From: JAHTBL01 sp038532735
Lineage (GTDB): Bacteria; Pseudomonadota; Alphaproteobacteria; Rhodobacterales; Rhodobacteraceae
DNA length: 64,000 nucleotides
Direction of reading: 5' to 3'
NCBI GenBank assembly: GCA_038532735.1
Contig: JBCBAC010000006.1
Coordinates: forward strand, 73,483 to 137,482
Position numbers and translations under genes: made by a program. Below the pieces are notes generated by a model. That model was given only the letters and a program-made list of their open reading frames with translations. It ran no database searches and was not told where the DNA came from. Below are positions 1 through 8,662 of this stretch, one piece after another; positions within the stretch are counted from its first letter, which is position 1, and each line of letters starts with the position of its first letter.

Positions 1-908
1 ACGACGGTCGCGCCCATCGCCTCGGAATATTTGGTGCCGAAATAGAAGATCTGGCCCACTTCGATCCCGCGCGCTGTGCGACGACGCTCTTCCGGCACCT
101 CGGCAAAAACAGCCTCGTCATGGGTTTCATCCGTGCGCGCATAACGCGTCGTGAACTCCTCCAGAATGGCCTGGCATTGATCCACGTCGTCATAGTCGAT
201 CTCGCGATCTCCGAAGGTCAGATCGGTGACGGCGCTGTCATAAAAGACCTCGCTCTCGCCGGTCTCAGCCAGCACGAGAAACTCGTGGGTATAATCGCCA
301 CCAATCGGGCCGCCATCGGCGCGCATCGGGATGGCTTGCAGGCCCATCCGCTCATAACTGCGCAGGTAGCTGACCAGATGACGGTTATACGCGTGCAACG
401 CATCTTCCTTGGTCAAGTCAAAGTTATAGCCGTCTTTCATGTAGAACTCACGGCCCCGCATCACACCAAAGCGCGGGCGCACTTCATCGCGGAATTTCCA
501 CTGAATGTGATAGAGCGTCAGTGGCAGGTCCTTGTAGCTGCCCACATGGGAGCGGAAAATATCCGTGATCAGCTCTTCATTGGTGGGCCCATAAAGCATA
601 TCGCGTCCATGGCGGTCCGACATGCGCAGCATCTCTTCGCCGTAATCATCGTACCGCCCACTTTCGCGCCACAGATCCGCCGATTGCAGCGTCGGCATCA
701 GCATCGGGATGTGGCCCGCGCGGATCTGTTCTTCATGCACGATGTTTTCAATCTTCTTGAGCACCTTGAAGCCCATCGGTAGCCAAGAATAAATCCCCGC
801 ACTGGCCTGCTTGATCATGCCCGCACGCAGCATCAGCCGGTGGCTGACGATCTGCGCCTCGGCAGGGGTTTCTTTCAAAACGGGCAGGAAATATCGGCTC
901 AGGCGCAT
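1..908 (-). CDS. proS: Prolyl-tRNA synthetase, N-terminal 302 codons (cut by window edge)
   Basis: Charges tRNA-Pro with proline in the cytoplasm. The reverse strand is open from the ATG at 906-908 to the left edge. Class II synthetase features are visible: GPTNEE at residues 107-112 and motif 2 (FRDEVRPRFGVMRGREFYMKD region) at 139-159. After this the protein reads directly into the catalytic region without the large insertion domain of E. coli ProS, as expected for the short alphaproteobacterial form of about 445 residues. The C-terminus and anticodon-binding domain lie outside the window. It diverges from the fasciclin gene. Identification is secure from the motifs. Confidence 0.95.
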   Translation of the reverse strand, partial: MRLSRYFLPVLKETPAEAQIVSHRLMLRAGMIKQASAGIYSWLPMGFKVLKKIENIVHEEQIRAGHIPMLMPTLQSADLWRESGRYDDYGEEMLRMSDRHGRDMLYGPTNEELITDIFRSHVGSYKDLPLTLYHIQWKFRDEVRPRFGVMRGREFYMKDGYNFDLTKEDALHAYNRHLVSYLRSYERMGLQAIPMRADGGPIGGDYTHEFLVLAETGESEVFYDSAVTDLTFGDREIDYDDVDQCQAILEEFTTRYARTDETHDEAVFAEVPEERRRTARGIEVGQIFYFGTKYSEAMGATV

Positions 909-988
909 TGGGAATGTCCACAATCAAAGAACGGTCCCGAGCGGTGTAGCGGTGCGCATCGTGACAGACAAGTGATCACGCATAGTCA

Positions 989-1026
989 CAGGCGCGTCAT
1001 CGCCGTGAACCGAGGTGACGCGCCTG
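989..1026 (+). promoter_or_regulatory. Long stem-loop in proS/fasciclin divergent region
   Basis: CAGGCGCGTCA (989-999) and TGACGCGCCTG (1016-1026) form a perfect 11-bp stem around a 16-nt loop, 54 nt before the fasciclin start. It has no T-run, so it is not a simple terminator. It could be a 5' leader structure or an operator between the divergent genes. Confidence 0.5.
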
Positions 1027-1034
1027 CCGTAACC

Positions 1035-1065
1035 CTTTGCACATGCAAAGAGCATGGTTTGCAAA
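1035..1065. promoter_or_regulatory. TTTGC inverted repeats upstream of fasciclin gene
   Basis: CTTTGCA-CA-TGCAAAG (1035-1050) is a perfect inverted repeat. It is followed by TTTGCAAA (1058-1065), the core associated with the acyl-CoA regulator PccR encoded later in this window. It sits just upstream of the ribosome binding site (about 1068-1076). A regulatory role is inferred from the motif alone. Confidence 0.35.
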
Positions 1066-1080
1066 ACAAAGGTAAGAACG

Positions 1081-1602
1081 ATGAAAAACATCTTCAAGAT
1101 CACGGTTGCCGCAGCTGCTTTCGCGGCAAGCACAGCCGCCACCACTGCCACTGCCAACACCGTTGTCGATATCGCCGCGGGAGACGAGCGTTTCACGACC
1201 CTCGTCGCCGCTGTTCAGGCCGCAGGCCTTGCCGAGACGCTGTCCGGCCCCGGCCCGTTCACAGTCTTCGCACCCGTCAATGACGCCTTCGCCGCCCTGC
1301 CCGACGGCACGGTCGAGACGTTGCTGCAGCCCGAGAACAAAGAACAACTGACCAATGTGTTGCTCTATCATGTCGATGATCGCAACCTCACCGCGGGTCA
1401 AATCCCCGCAGGCTCCAACTTCTTCAAGCCGATCCTCGCGTCCGAGCGGACCTGCATCACCAAAAACGCAAATGGCGTCATGGTTGCTGACGGCACCGGT
1501 GAGATGGCCAATGTCATTATCGCCGACATCAAAGCCGATAACGGCGTGATCCACGTGATCGACAAGGTCTTGCTGCCCGGCACACGGCCCGACTGCCACT
1601 AA
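1081..1602 (+). CDS. Secreted fasciclin (FAS1) domain protein
   Basis: A 173-residue exported protein. Residues 1-24 are a typical signal peptide (MKNIF then an Ala-rich stretch ending near TANT). A single FAS1 domain follows (about 27-160), with the hallmark segments GPFTVFAPVNDAF, LLYHV and DNGVIHVIDKVLLP. FAS1 proteins are adhesive or surface proteins, and single-domain bacterial versions resemble MPB70. The ATG at 1081 is chosen because an AAAGGTAAG ribosome binding site precedes it and the signal peptide starts there; an in-frame ATG at 1054 would add nine unlikely residues. It stands alone between proS and a permease gene. Confidence 0.9.
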   Translation: MKNIFKITVAAAAFAASTAATTATANTVVDIAAGDERFTTLVAAVQAAGLAETLSGPGPFTVFAPVNDAFAALPDGTVETLLQPENKEQLTNVLLYHVDDRNLTAGQIPAGSNFFKPILASERTCITKNANGVMVADGTGEMANVIIADIKADNGVIHVIDKVLLPGTRPDCH

Positions 1603-1610
1603 AAGACCCG

Positions 1611-1634
1611 CTCTGCCAGCCCCGGCTGGCGGAG
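1611..1634 (+). terminator. Hairpin after fasciclin gene
   Basis: GCCAGC-CCCG-GCTGGC with flanking partly paired bases sits eight bases after the stop codon. It lacks a T-run, so it is a weak or Rho-assisted terminator at best. Confidence 0.4.
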
Positions 1635-1697
1635 CAACCCTTGCAAGCCCGCCCGCAACGCGCAATGTAGACCGCAAGCGAAATTGTTGAGGTATCC

Positions 1698-2777
1698 ATG
1701 GGCTTACCCGTCGAACAACAAGTGAAATACTGGGGCATCGCGACAGTGGTGCTTTTCGTCGTTCTTTGGTTTCTGGGCGATGTGATCCTGCCCTTTGTGC
1801 TGGGCGGGGCATTGGCCTATTGCCTTGATCCGATCGCCGACCGGTTAGAGCGTATGGGGCTCAGCCGGATCGCCGCGACCATCGTGATAACGCTTGTGGC
1901 GCTGCTGATTTTCACGATCCTGATCCTGCTGGTTGTGCCGACCTTGATCCAGCAAACCAGCGCGCTGATCCGCTCTGCGCCTGAGATTTTCAACAATCTG
2001 CAGACCTTCCTGTCCGAACGGTTCCCCTCGATCATGGTCGAAGACAGCACGATCCGTCAGCAACTGCTCAAGATCGGTGCAGCGATTGAATCCCGCGGGG
2101 CTGAGCTTTTGAACACTGTTGTCACCTCCGCAGCAGGGCTTGTGAACGTCATCGTCCTCGTCGTGATTGTGCCTGTGGTGACGTTCTATCTGCTGCTCGA
2201 CTGGGACAACATGACCGCCCGGATCGATGATCTGCTACCCCGCGATCACGCTCCGACGGTGCGCAACATCGCTCGACAGATCGACAAGACACTCGCTTCT
2301 TTCATCCGCGGGCAAGGCACGGTCTGCCTGATCCTTGGCACGTATTACGCCGTCGCCCTGATGCTCATCGGCCTCAATTTCGGCTTGGTTGTCGGCTTCA
2401 TCGCCGGGCTGATCTCATTCATCCCGTATGTCGGCGCGGTCGTGGGCGGGGGCCTTGCGCTTGGCTTGGGTATTTTTCAGTTTTGGGGTGAATGGTATAT
2501 GCTGGCGGCTGTTGCTGCCGTGTTTTTCTCAGGCCAGATGGTGGAAGGGAATATCCTCACGCCTAACCTGGTGGGCAGCAGCGTCGGGCTGCACCCGGTT
2601 TGGCTGATCTTCGCCCTCTCGGTCTTCGGATCGCTCTTTGGCTTTGTTGGCATGCTGGTGGCGGTGCCTGTGGCCGCCATGATCGGCGTCATCGCCCGGT
2701 TTGCGATCAGCCAATACAAAAGCGGACGCCTATACAAAGGCACATCGGGACAGAACGAACCCGACGCCGACGCATAA
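1698..2777 (+). CDS. AI-2E family transporter / PerM-like permease
   Basis: A 359-residue inner-membrane protein of the AI-2E exporter superfamily (YdiK/PerM/TqsA). The N-terminus (about 12-95) holds three hydrophobic helices. A soluble region (about 95-150) follows, then further helices with the family-typical stretches VVTFYLLLDWD, FIAGLISFIPYVGAVVGG and LTPNLVGSSVGLHPVWLIFAL. The substrate cannot be deduced; family members export autoinducer-2 or act as Na+/H+ antiporters. GAGG lies five bases before the ATG. Its stop codon abuts the hdaA start (TAA then ATG), so the two are probably co-translated, as is common in this family of bacteria. Confidence 0.88.
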   Translation: MGLPVEQQVKYWGIATVVLFVVLWFLGDVILPFVLGGALAYCLDPIADRLERMGLSRIAATIVITLVALLIFTILILLVVPTLIQQTSALIRSAPEIFNNLQTFLSERFPSIMVEDSTIRQQLLKIGAAIESRGAELLNTVVTSAAGLVNVIVLVVIVPVVTFYLLLDWDNMTARIDDLLPRDHAPTVRNIARQIDKTLASFIRGQGTVCLILGTYYAVALMLIGLNFGLVVGFIAGLISFIPYVGAVVGGGLALGLGIFQFWGEWYMLAAVAAVFFSGQMVEGNILTPNLVGSSVGLHPVWLIFALSVFGSLFGFVGMLVAVPVAAMIGVIARFAISQYKSGRLYKGTSGQNEPDADA

Positions 2778-3461
2778 ATGGCCAAACAGCTCGCCTTTGA
2801 CCTGCCCAGCAAAACGGCTTTGGGGCGCGAGGATTTCTTTGTCTCGCCCGCCAATGCGACCGCAGTCGCAACGTTGGAGACGCCTGCCCTTTGGCCCAAC
2901 GGCAAACTGGTGCTGACCGGCCCGACAGGTGCAGGGAAAACCCACCTTGCCCATGTCTGGGCGGGCGACACGGGCGCGCGAATGATCACTGCGGCCGAGC
3001 TTGAAACGCTCGACATCGACGCCACAGCCACGGGCCCGCTTGTGGTCGAGGACGCCGATCAGATCGCGCCTGATCCCGACGCGCAAATCGCGCTCTTTCA
3101 CCTGCACAACAGGATGGCCGAACGCGGCCAGCCCCTGCTGCTGACCGCCAGCGCGCCGCCCAGCCAATGGGGCCTTACCCTGCCCGATCTGGCCAGCCGG
3201 ATGGAGGCCACAAACACCGTCGCGATCGAGCTACCGGATGATGCGCTTCTGTCCGCGGTGCTGCTCAAGCTCTTTGACGACCGTCAGTTGAAGCCCGCCT
3301 TGACCGTTGTGCAGTATCTGGCGGCCAATATGGACCGCTCTTTCGCGCAAGCGGGCGCCATCGTGACTGCGATGGACGAAGAGGCCTTGCAATCGGGGCG
3401 CGAGATCAATCGCGGCTTGGCCATTGATATACTGGACAAAATCGCCACCTCAGGTGCATGA
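2778..3461 (+). CDS. hdaA: DnaA regulatory inactivator HdaA
   Basis: A 227-residue DnaA-related ATPase. Hda homologues bind the DNA clamp and stimulate ATP hydrolysis by DnaA, preventing re-initiation of replication. The N-terminus carries QLAFDLP (residues 4-10), matching the clamp-binding motif of Hda. Walker A is GPTGAGKT (48-55) and the Walker B-like segment is VVEDAD (89-94); a LASRMEA segment follows in the sensor region. There is no C-terminal DNA-binding domain IV, as expected for Hda rather than DnaA. It starts directly after the permease stop, and its stop overlaps the ppk start as ATGA. Confidence 0.9.
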   Translation: MAKQLAFDLPSKTALGREDFFVSPANATAVATLETPALWPNGKLVLTGPTGAGKTHLAHVWAGDTGARMITAAELETLDIDATATGPLVVEDADQIAPDPDAQIALFHLHNRMAERGQPLLLTASAPPSQWGLTLPDLASRMEATNTVAIELPDDALLSAVLLKLFDDRQLKPALTVVQYLAANMDRSFAQAGAIVTAMDEEALQSGREINRGLAIDILDKIATSGA

Positions 3462-5668
3462 TTGTCACTTCCCTGATACAAAGCGCCTCCATGAAACCCG
3501 TTATGAGCCCCGCTGACTTTCTGAAAGCCCCCTTTCCCGACCCCGTCACGGTCGAAGGGGACATGACGACGCCGTCGCGGTTTTTTAACCGCGAACTCAG
3601 CTGGGTCGGCTTCAACTGGCGCGTGCTGGAAGAGGCCGAGAATCCGCGTGTGCCTTTGCTCGAACGGCTGCGGTTTCTGTCGATCTCTGCGACCAATCTG
3701 GACGAGTTTTTCACCGTCCGCGTTGCGGGTCTGCGCGAGCTGGCCAATGCCGGCAACACCACTCCTGCCGCCGATGGTCTGACCCCTGCCGAACAGCTCA
3801 AGCTGATCAATGCTGATGCGCGCGACCTGATGGAGCGGCAGCAAAGCGTCTTCCAGACGATCCGCGCGCAGATGGAAGAGGCGGGCATCACCATCATGGC
3901 GCCCGATGCCCTCGACAAAGATGACAAGACCTTCCTGACCGATCATTTCCTGACGCAGGTGTTCCCGGTTCTGTCCCCTCTTGCGATTGACCCGGCGCAC
4001 CCGTTTCCCTTTTTGCCCAATGAAGGCTACTCGCTGGCCCTGCAACTCGAACGCAAGACGGACAAGACGCCGTTGCAAGCGCTCTTGCCGATCCCGCACC
4101 AGATTGACCGTTTCGTAAAACTGCCCGGAGAGGTTGCGCGGTTTCTGCTGCTCGAAGACCTGCTTTTGCTGCATTTCGACAGCCTATTTCCCGGCTATAA
4201 ACTGAAAGGTCACTGCACCTTCCGCGTGCTGCGCGACAGCGACCTTGAGGTAGAGGACGAAGCCGAAGACCTCGTGCGCGAGTTCGAAACCGCGCTCAAA
4301 CGCCGCCGCCGCGGCGAGGTCGTGCGTATGAAGCTCTCAGCTGGCGCACCGGAAGCGTTGAAAGCCCTTCTGATGGAAGAGCTGATGGTCTCCGACGAGG
4401 AAGTCGTTGAGGTCGACGGCATGATCGGTGTGTCGGATCTGTCCGAACTGGTGCTCGATGACCGTCCCGATCTGCTCTGGCCGCAATTCACGCCGCGCGT
4501 ACCCGAACGCATCAGCGATCACGAGGGCGATCTGTTCTCGGCCATTCGCCAAAAAGACATGCTGCTGCACCACCCTTATGAGACCTTCGATATGGTGGTG
4601 CGTTTCATTCGTCAGGCCGCGCGGGACCCCAACGTCGTGGCGATCAAGCAAACGCTTTACCGCACGTCCAAGAAATCCCCGATCGTTGAGGCGCTCTGCG
4701 AAGCCGCAGAAGATGGCAAATCCGTCACCGCACTTGTCGAGCTAAAGGCCCGCTTTGACGAGGCCGCCAACATCCGCCAATCGCGCCGTCTGGAACGTGC
4801 AGGCGCCCATGTGGTCTACGGCTTCATCAACTACAAAACCCACGCCAAGATCAGCACTGTTGTGCGCCGCGAGGGCGACAAGCTGGTGACCTACACCCAT
4901 TACGGCACGGGCAATTACCACCCGATTACTGCGCGCATCTACACCGATATGTCGCTCTTTACCTGTGACCCGGCACTGGGGCGCGATGCGACCAAGGTCT
5001 TCAATTACCTCTCTGGCTACGCGCAACCTGACGAGTTGGAGAACCTCTCTATCTCGCCGCTTACGCTGAAATCCACCCTGCTGGAACGGATCGCGACTGA
5101 GGCCGAGCATGCCCGCAACGGCAAACCTGCCGAGATTTGGGCCAAGATGAATTCCCTCATCGAAAGCGACGTGATCGACGCGCTTTATGCGGCCTCGCAG
5201 GCGGGCGTGAAGATCAACCTCGTGATCCGTGGCATCTGTGGCCTGCGCCCCGGCATCAAGGGCCTCAGCGAGAATATCCGAGTAAAATCAATCGTCGGCC
5301 GCTTTCTTGAGCACTCCCGCATCGTCTGTTTCGGCAACGGCCACGGGCTGCCCTCCAAGAAAGCGCGGGTCTATATCTCGTCCGCCGACTGGATGGGGCG
5401 CAACCTGAACCGGCGTGTTGAGACGCTGGTCGAGATCAACAACCCCACCGTCAAAGCCCAGATCGTGAGCCAGGTCATGGCCGCCAATCTCGCCGATGTC
5501 GCACAAAGCTGGGTCATGGGGGCCGATGGCAGCTTTACACGCGCCGAAATCCCCGACGGCACATTCGCGTTCAACTGCCACCGCTTCTTCATGGAGAACC
5601 CGTCGCTTTCGGGTCGCGGCTCTGCCGGGGCCAGCGATGTGCCCAAACTCACCCATACCGAGGATTGA
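3458..5668 (+). CDS. ppk1: Polyphosphate kinase 1
   Basis: Makes inorganic polyphosphate from ATP, reversibly. The product is 736 residues, normal for PPK1, with FNRELSW near residue 45, ISATNLDEF at the first domain and the phospholipase D-like C-terminal domains. The histidine that is autophosphorylated in E. coli (His435, in HAK) corresponds to His462 here (THAKI); the second essential histidine (E. coli His592) is His619 in FLEHSR. The start at 3458 overlaps the hdaA stop by ATGA, suggesting coupling; ATGs at 3491 and 3503 are possible alternatives without a clear ribosome binding site. It pairs with ppx just downstream. Confidence 0.95.
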   Translation: MIVTSLIQSASMKPVMSPADFLKAPFPDPVTVEGDMTTPSRFFNRELSWVGFNWRVLEEAENPRVPLLERLRFLSISATNLDEFFTVRVAGLRELANAGNTTPAADGLTPAEQLKLINADARDLMERQQSVFQTIRAQMEEAGITIMAPDALDKDDKTFLTDHFLTQVFPVLSPLAIDPAHPFPFLPNEGYSLALQLERKTDKTPLQALLPIPHQIDRFVKLPGEVARFLLLEDLLLLHFDSLFPGYKLKGHCTFRVLRDSDLEVEDEAEDLVREFETALKRRRRGEVVRMKLSAGAPEALKALLMEELMVSDEEVVEVDGMIGVSDLSELVLDDRPDLLWPQFTPRVPERISDHEGDLFSAIRQKDMLLHHPYETFDMVVRFIRQAARDPNVVAIKQTLYRTSKKSPIVEALCEAAEDGKSVTALVELKARFDEAANIRQSRRLERAGAHVVYGFINYKTHAKISTVVRREGDKLVTYTHYGTGNYHPITARIYTDMSLFTCDPALGRDATKVFNYLSGYAQPDELENLSISPLTLKSTLLERIATEAEHARNGKPAEIWAKMNSLIESDVIDALYAASQAGVKINLVIRGICGLRPGIKGLSENIRVKSIVGRFLEHSRIVCFGNGHGLPSKKARVYISSADWMGRNLNRRVETLVEINNPTVKAQIVSQVMAANLADVAQSWVMGADGSFTRAEIPDGTFAFNCHRFFMENPSLSGRGSAGASDVPKLTHTED

Positions 5669-5717
5669 CGCGACCCCCTGCCCTGTCGCATCAAAGGGCA
5701 GCCGCCCGGGGGACTTT

Positions 5718-7280
5718 ATGGACGACGCACGCGCCGAGCCATCCGTAGACAACGCTCAAGCCGAAGACTGGGGTCCGTTCGGACGCCCGCTTTTCAATGA
5801 CCCATCCGCCCGCGCGCTCAGCCGCGTGGGTGTGGTCGACGTCGGCTCCAACTCGGTCCGCTTGGTCGTGTTTGATGGCGCCGCCCGCTCGCCCGCCTAT
5901 TTCTACAACGAAAAGATCATGTGCGCGCTGGGAGCTGGCCTGTCCGAGACCGGCCACCTAAACCCCGAGGGGCGCGTGCGCGCACTCTCCGCCATCAAGC
6001 GCTTTCAACGTCTCGCTGAAGGCATGGGCATCACGCCCCTGACCGCTGTGGCCACCGCCGCTGTCCGCGAAGCCAGCGACGGCCCCGAGTTTCGCGCCGA
6101 GGTCGAGCGAGAAACCGGCCTACGCCTTTGGGTCATCGACGGCGAAGAAGAGGCGCGCCTCTCTGCCCAAGGGGTCCTGCTCGGCTGGCCCGGCAGCTAC
6201 GGTCTGGTCTGCGATATCGGTGGCTCCTCGATGGAGCTTGCGACCCTTTGGGAAGGCCGCGTCGGCAAGCGCGTCACCTCCCCCCTTGGGCCGCTGAAGC
6301 TAAAGGATGTCAAAGGCGGCAAGAAAGGCGTCAAAGCCCATATCAAAGAGGTCATGTACGGCCTCAAAACCGAGATGGACTGGACCGGCCAGCGCCTGTT
6401 CCTTGTGGGTGGCTCATGGCGCGCGATTGCCCGCCTCGACATGGAGCGGCGCGGCTACCCGCTTCACGTCCTCCACGAATACCGCATGACCGCCAAATCC
6501 ATGCGCGAAACAGTTAAATGGATCGCCGATCAGGATCTGGACGAGCTGCGCTCTCGCGTCGGTATTTCATCAGCACGTATGTCGCTGATCCCGCTCGCCT
6601 CGCTTGTGTTGAAAGAACTGGTCCGCCAGTTCAAACCCCGTGATATTGCGATCTCAAGCTACGGCATCCGCGAAGGGATGCTTTACGAGCAAATGCCCCA
6701 ACGCCTGCGTGACCGCGATCCGCTGATTGAGGCCTGCCGCTTTGCAGAGGCCAAGGATGCCCGCCTCCCCGGCTTTGGCAAGACCCTGCACAACTTCATC
6801 AGCCCGCTTTTCCGTGCAGCAAATCCGCAGCGCAAACGCATCATCAAGGCCGCCTGCCTGCTGCATGATGTCAGCTGGCGCGCCCATCCCGATTACCGCG
6901 CCGAGGTCACGTTCGACAATGCCACCCGCGCCAATCTGGGCGGCCTGAAACATTCCGAACGTGTGTTTCTTGGCCTCGCCCTGCTGCACCGCTACCGCAA
7001 CAAGCGCGAAGGCACGCGGTTTGAAGACCTCTATGATCTGCTGACCGAGAAGGAACAACGCGAAGCGGAAATCCTGGGCAAAGCCATGCGCTTTGGCGCG
7101 ATGCTCTGGCTCCAACCCGGCGGTCAGATGGGCGAACTGCGCTGGTTCCCCAAGAAACGGCTGCTGGAACTGGTCCTGACAAAAGACGCCGTTGCGCTTT
7201 ACGGCGAAGTGGCAGAAGCGCGGTTCAATTCGCTGGCCGCCTCGCTGGAGGCGGAGACAAAAGTGCGCGTCGCGCGCTAA
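5718..7280 (+). CDS. ppx: Exopolyphosphatase, Ppx/GppA family
   Basis: Hydrolyses polyphosphate (or pppGpp) and so opposes PPK. The product is 520 residues. The N-terminal actin-like ATPase fold shows VVDVGSNSVRLVVFDG (from about residue 39) and the second phosphate loop VCDIGGSSMEL around residue 164. The C-terminal half has the HD-like helical region with LLHDVSWRAHPDYRAE. The chosen ATG follows the ppk stop by 49 bases; an open frame extends farther upstream inside ppk but does not resemble Ppx. ppk-ppx adjacency supports a joint role in polyphosphate turnover. The gene ends in a 4-base overlap with the convergent gene. Confidence 0.93.
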   Translation: MDDARAEPSVDNAQAEDWGPFGRPLFNDPSARALSRVGVVDVGSNSVRLVVFDGAARSPAYFYNEKIMCALGAGLSETGHLNPEGRVRALSAIKRFQRLAEGMGITPLTAVATAAVREASDGPEFRAEVERETGLRLWVIDGEEEARLSAQGVLLGWPGSYGLVCDIGGSSMELATLWEGRVGKRVTSPLGPLKLKDVKGGKKGVKAHIKEVMYGLKTEMDWTGQRLFLVGGSWRAIARLDMERRGYPLHVLHEYRMTAKSMRETVKWIADQDLDELRSRVGISSARMSLIPLASLVLKELVRQFKPRDIAISSYGIREGMLYEQMPQRLRDRDPLIEACRFAEAKDARLPGFGKTLHNFISPLFRAANPQRKRIIKAACLLHDVSWRAHPDYRAEVTFDNATRANLGGLKHSERVFLGLALLHRYRNKREGTRFEDLYDLLTEKEQREAEILGKAMRFGAMLWLQPGGQMGELRWFPKKRLLELVLTKDAVALYGEVAEARFNSLAASLEAETKVRVAR

Positions 7281-7624
7281 ATCTCGATCTCGCCTTCTTC
7301 AAGCGGCTCGGGCTTCCGGCGAATGATGATATCGCCGTTATCCAGCATCTCGGGCGCCTCATAATTGCTGAAATCGTCAACCATTTCGGCCAGGTCCGCC
7401 AGCGCGGGGCCCATCTTGGACATCAGATCGCGAAACTTTGGTTCCAGCTCGCGCGTCATGTCTTCCAGCTGATCCAGCCGCGGCTGCATCTCTTGCATCA
7501 AGCCCTCAAAGAGCATCTGCGCACCGCGCTCCATCAGGCTGAAACCTTCTTCCACATCGCTCTCTTGGGCAGTGGCGGGTGTCAGGGTCAGCGATAGGGC
7601 AAGGGCGGCAACGATCTGTTTCAT
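7277..7624 (-). CDS. Small exported protein of unknown function
   Basis: 115 residues, starting with a signal peptide (MKQIVAALALSLTLTPATAQ). The mature part is acidic and helical, rich in Met, Glu and Leu (MQEMQPRLDQLEDMTRELEPKFRDLMSKMGPALADLAEMVDDF), suggesting a coiled-coil or helical bundle, and it ends in a Glu-rich tail. I do not recognise a catalytic domain; similar proteins occur in Rhodobacteraceae. It is probably periplasmic. Its stop overlaps the ppx stop on the other strand (CTAA, 7277-7280). Confidence 0.75.
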   Translation of the reverse strand: MKQIVAALALSLTLTPATAQESDVEEGFSLMERGAQMLFEGLMQEMQPRLDQLEDMTRELEPKFRDLMSKMGPALADLAEMVDDFSNYEAPEMLDNGDIIIRRKPEPLEEGEIEI

Positions 7625-7660
7625 AAGGCCAATATAGGCGAAAGTCGCGCGTAGTTTAAG

Positions 7661-8662
7661 TCAAAGCTGCAAATCAAGCGTGACCGGAAAGTGATCCGAC
7701 GCGGTCAAGAGCGCCTCGCGCAGTTCCGGCATGTGAAAGCAGCCCGCATCCTCAAACGGATGCCAGATCCGCCAGTTGGGCTGCATCTGGCGCAGCTCGG
7801 GCGAGACCATGATGTAATCAAGAAGCGCCTGTAAGTATCTGTTTTCATGCGCAAGAAAGAAGCGCGAAGAGGTTGGCACCGCCCCGATCCGCTGTGTCAG
7901 GGCCGCACGGGCATGCGGATCAAAAAGCGCGCTGTCCCCCTCGCCCAACACGATCTCGACGCTGGAGCGGCCAAAGAGCTTTTCATACTCGTCCAGACCC
8001 GGACCATCGTTGAAATCGCCTAGCACGATCATCGGATCGCCCGCCTCCAGATGCGCGCTCACACGCGCGCGCAACCAGATGCATTGCGCCAGTTGCTTGC
8101 GCCGATTGGCAATCGAGAGGCGCATGACCTCATCGGGCGAACGCGCCCCGTGTGGCGCTTTCGATTTCGCATGCACCCCGATCATCCGGAATGCAAAGCC
8201 CGCGGCGGTTTCAACCGCGACCTCTAGCGGCGGTTTCGAGAAGGACACCACATCCGCCTCTGCGTCGATGTCCAGATCAATGGCAAACTCGGTATTAAAC
8301 CCAGGCGCCGCAGTACTGGCTTGCGGATCATGCCGCGCGCTCAGCACGTCAGGATCGTAAAGCAACGTAATCTCTTGCTGCGTGTCATTGGCAAAGCCCA
8401 TCAAGGCCCGCCGCGCCCGTAGATCAAACTGGCGCGCAAAACCTTCCAGCGCGCGCACGCCGTCGCGTTGACGACTGGTATCGGGCGCCTCAATCACCAT
8501 GATCGCATCGGCATCCATCGCACGAAACACATGCCCCACGGCCTGCGTTTGCTGCGCCTTGGTCACATCGCGCCGCGATGACCAGCTGCCGCCACCAATC
8601 AGCGCCCCGTCATCATCAAAAAGGCTGTTGAACCATTCCACATTATAGGTCGCGATCCGCAT
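7661..8662 (-). CDS. Endonuclease/exonuclease/phosphatase family hydrolase
   Basis: 333 residues of the DNase I-like fold. The N-terminus MRIATYNVEWFNSLF carries the metal-binding Asn, IMVIEAP supplies the family Glu, VLGDFNDGPG the catalytic DFND, and ASDHFPVTL the C-terminal Asp-His pair. The substrate may be DNA, a phospholipid or an inositol phosphate; sequence alone does not decide. There is no export signal, so it is probably cytoplasmic. The ATG at 8662 is preferred over a longer frame because the fold starts there and it overlaps the upstream TGA (TGATG), implying translational coupling to the J-domain gene. Confidence 0.85.
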   Translation of the reverse strand: MRIATYNVEWFNSLFDDDGALIGGGSWSSRRDVTKAQQTQAVGHVFRAMDADAIMVIEAPDTSRQRDGVRALEGFARQFDLRARRALMGFANDTQQEITLLYDPDVLSARHDPQASTAAPGFNTEFAIDLDIDAEADVVSFSKPPLEVAVETAAGFAFRMIGVHAKSKAPHGARSPDEVMRLSIANRRKQLAQCIWLRARVSAHLEAGDPMIVLGDFNDGPGLDEYEKLFGRSSVEIVLGEGDSALFDPHARAALTQRIGAVPTSSRFFLAHENRYLQALLDYIMVSPELRQMQPNWRIWHPFEDAGCFHMPELREALLTASDHFPVTLDLQL

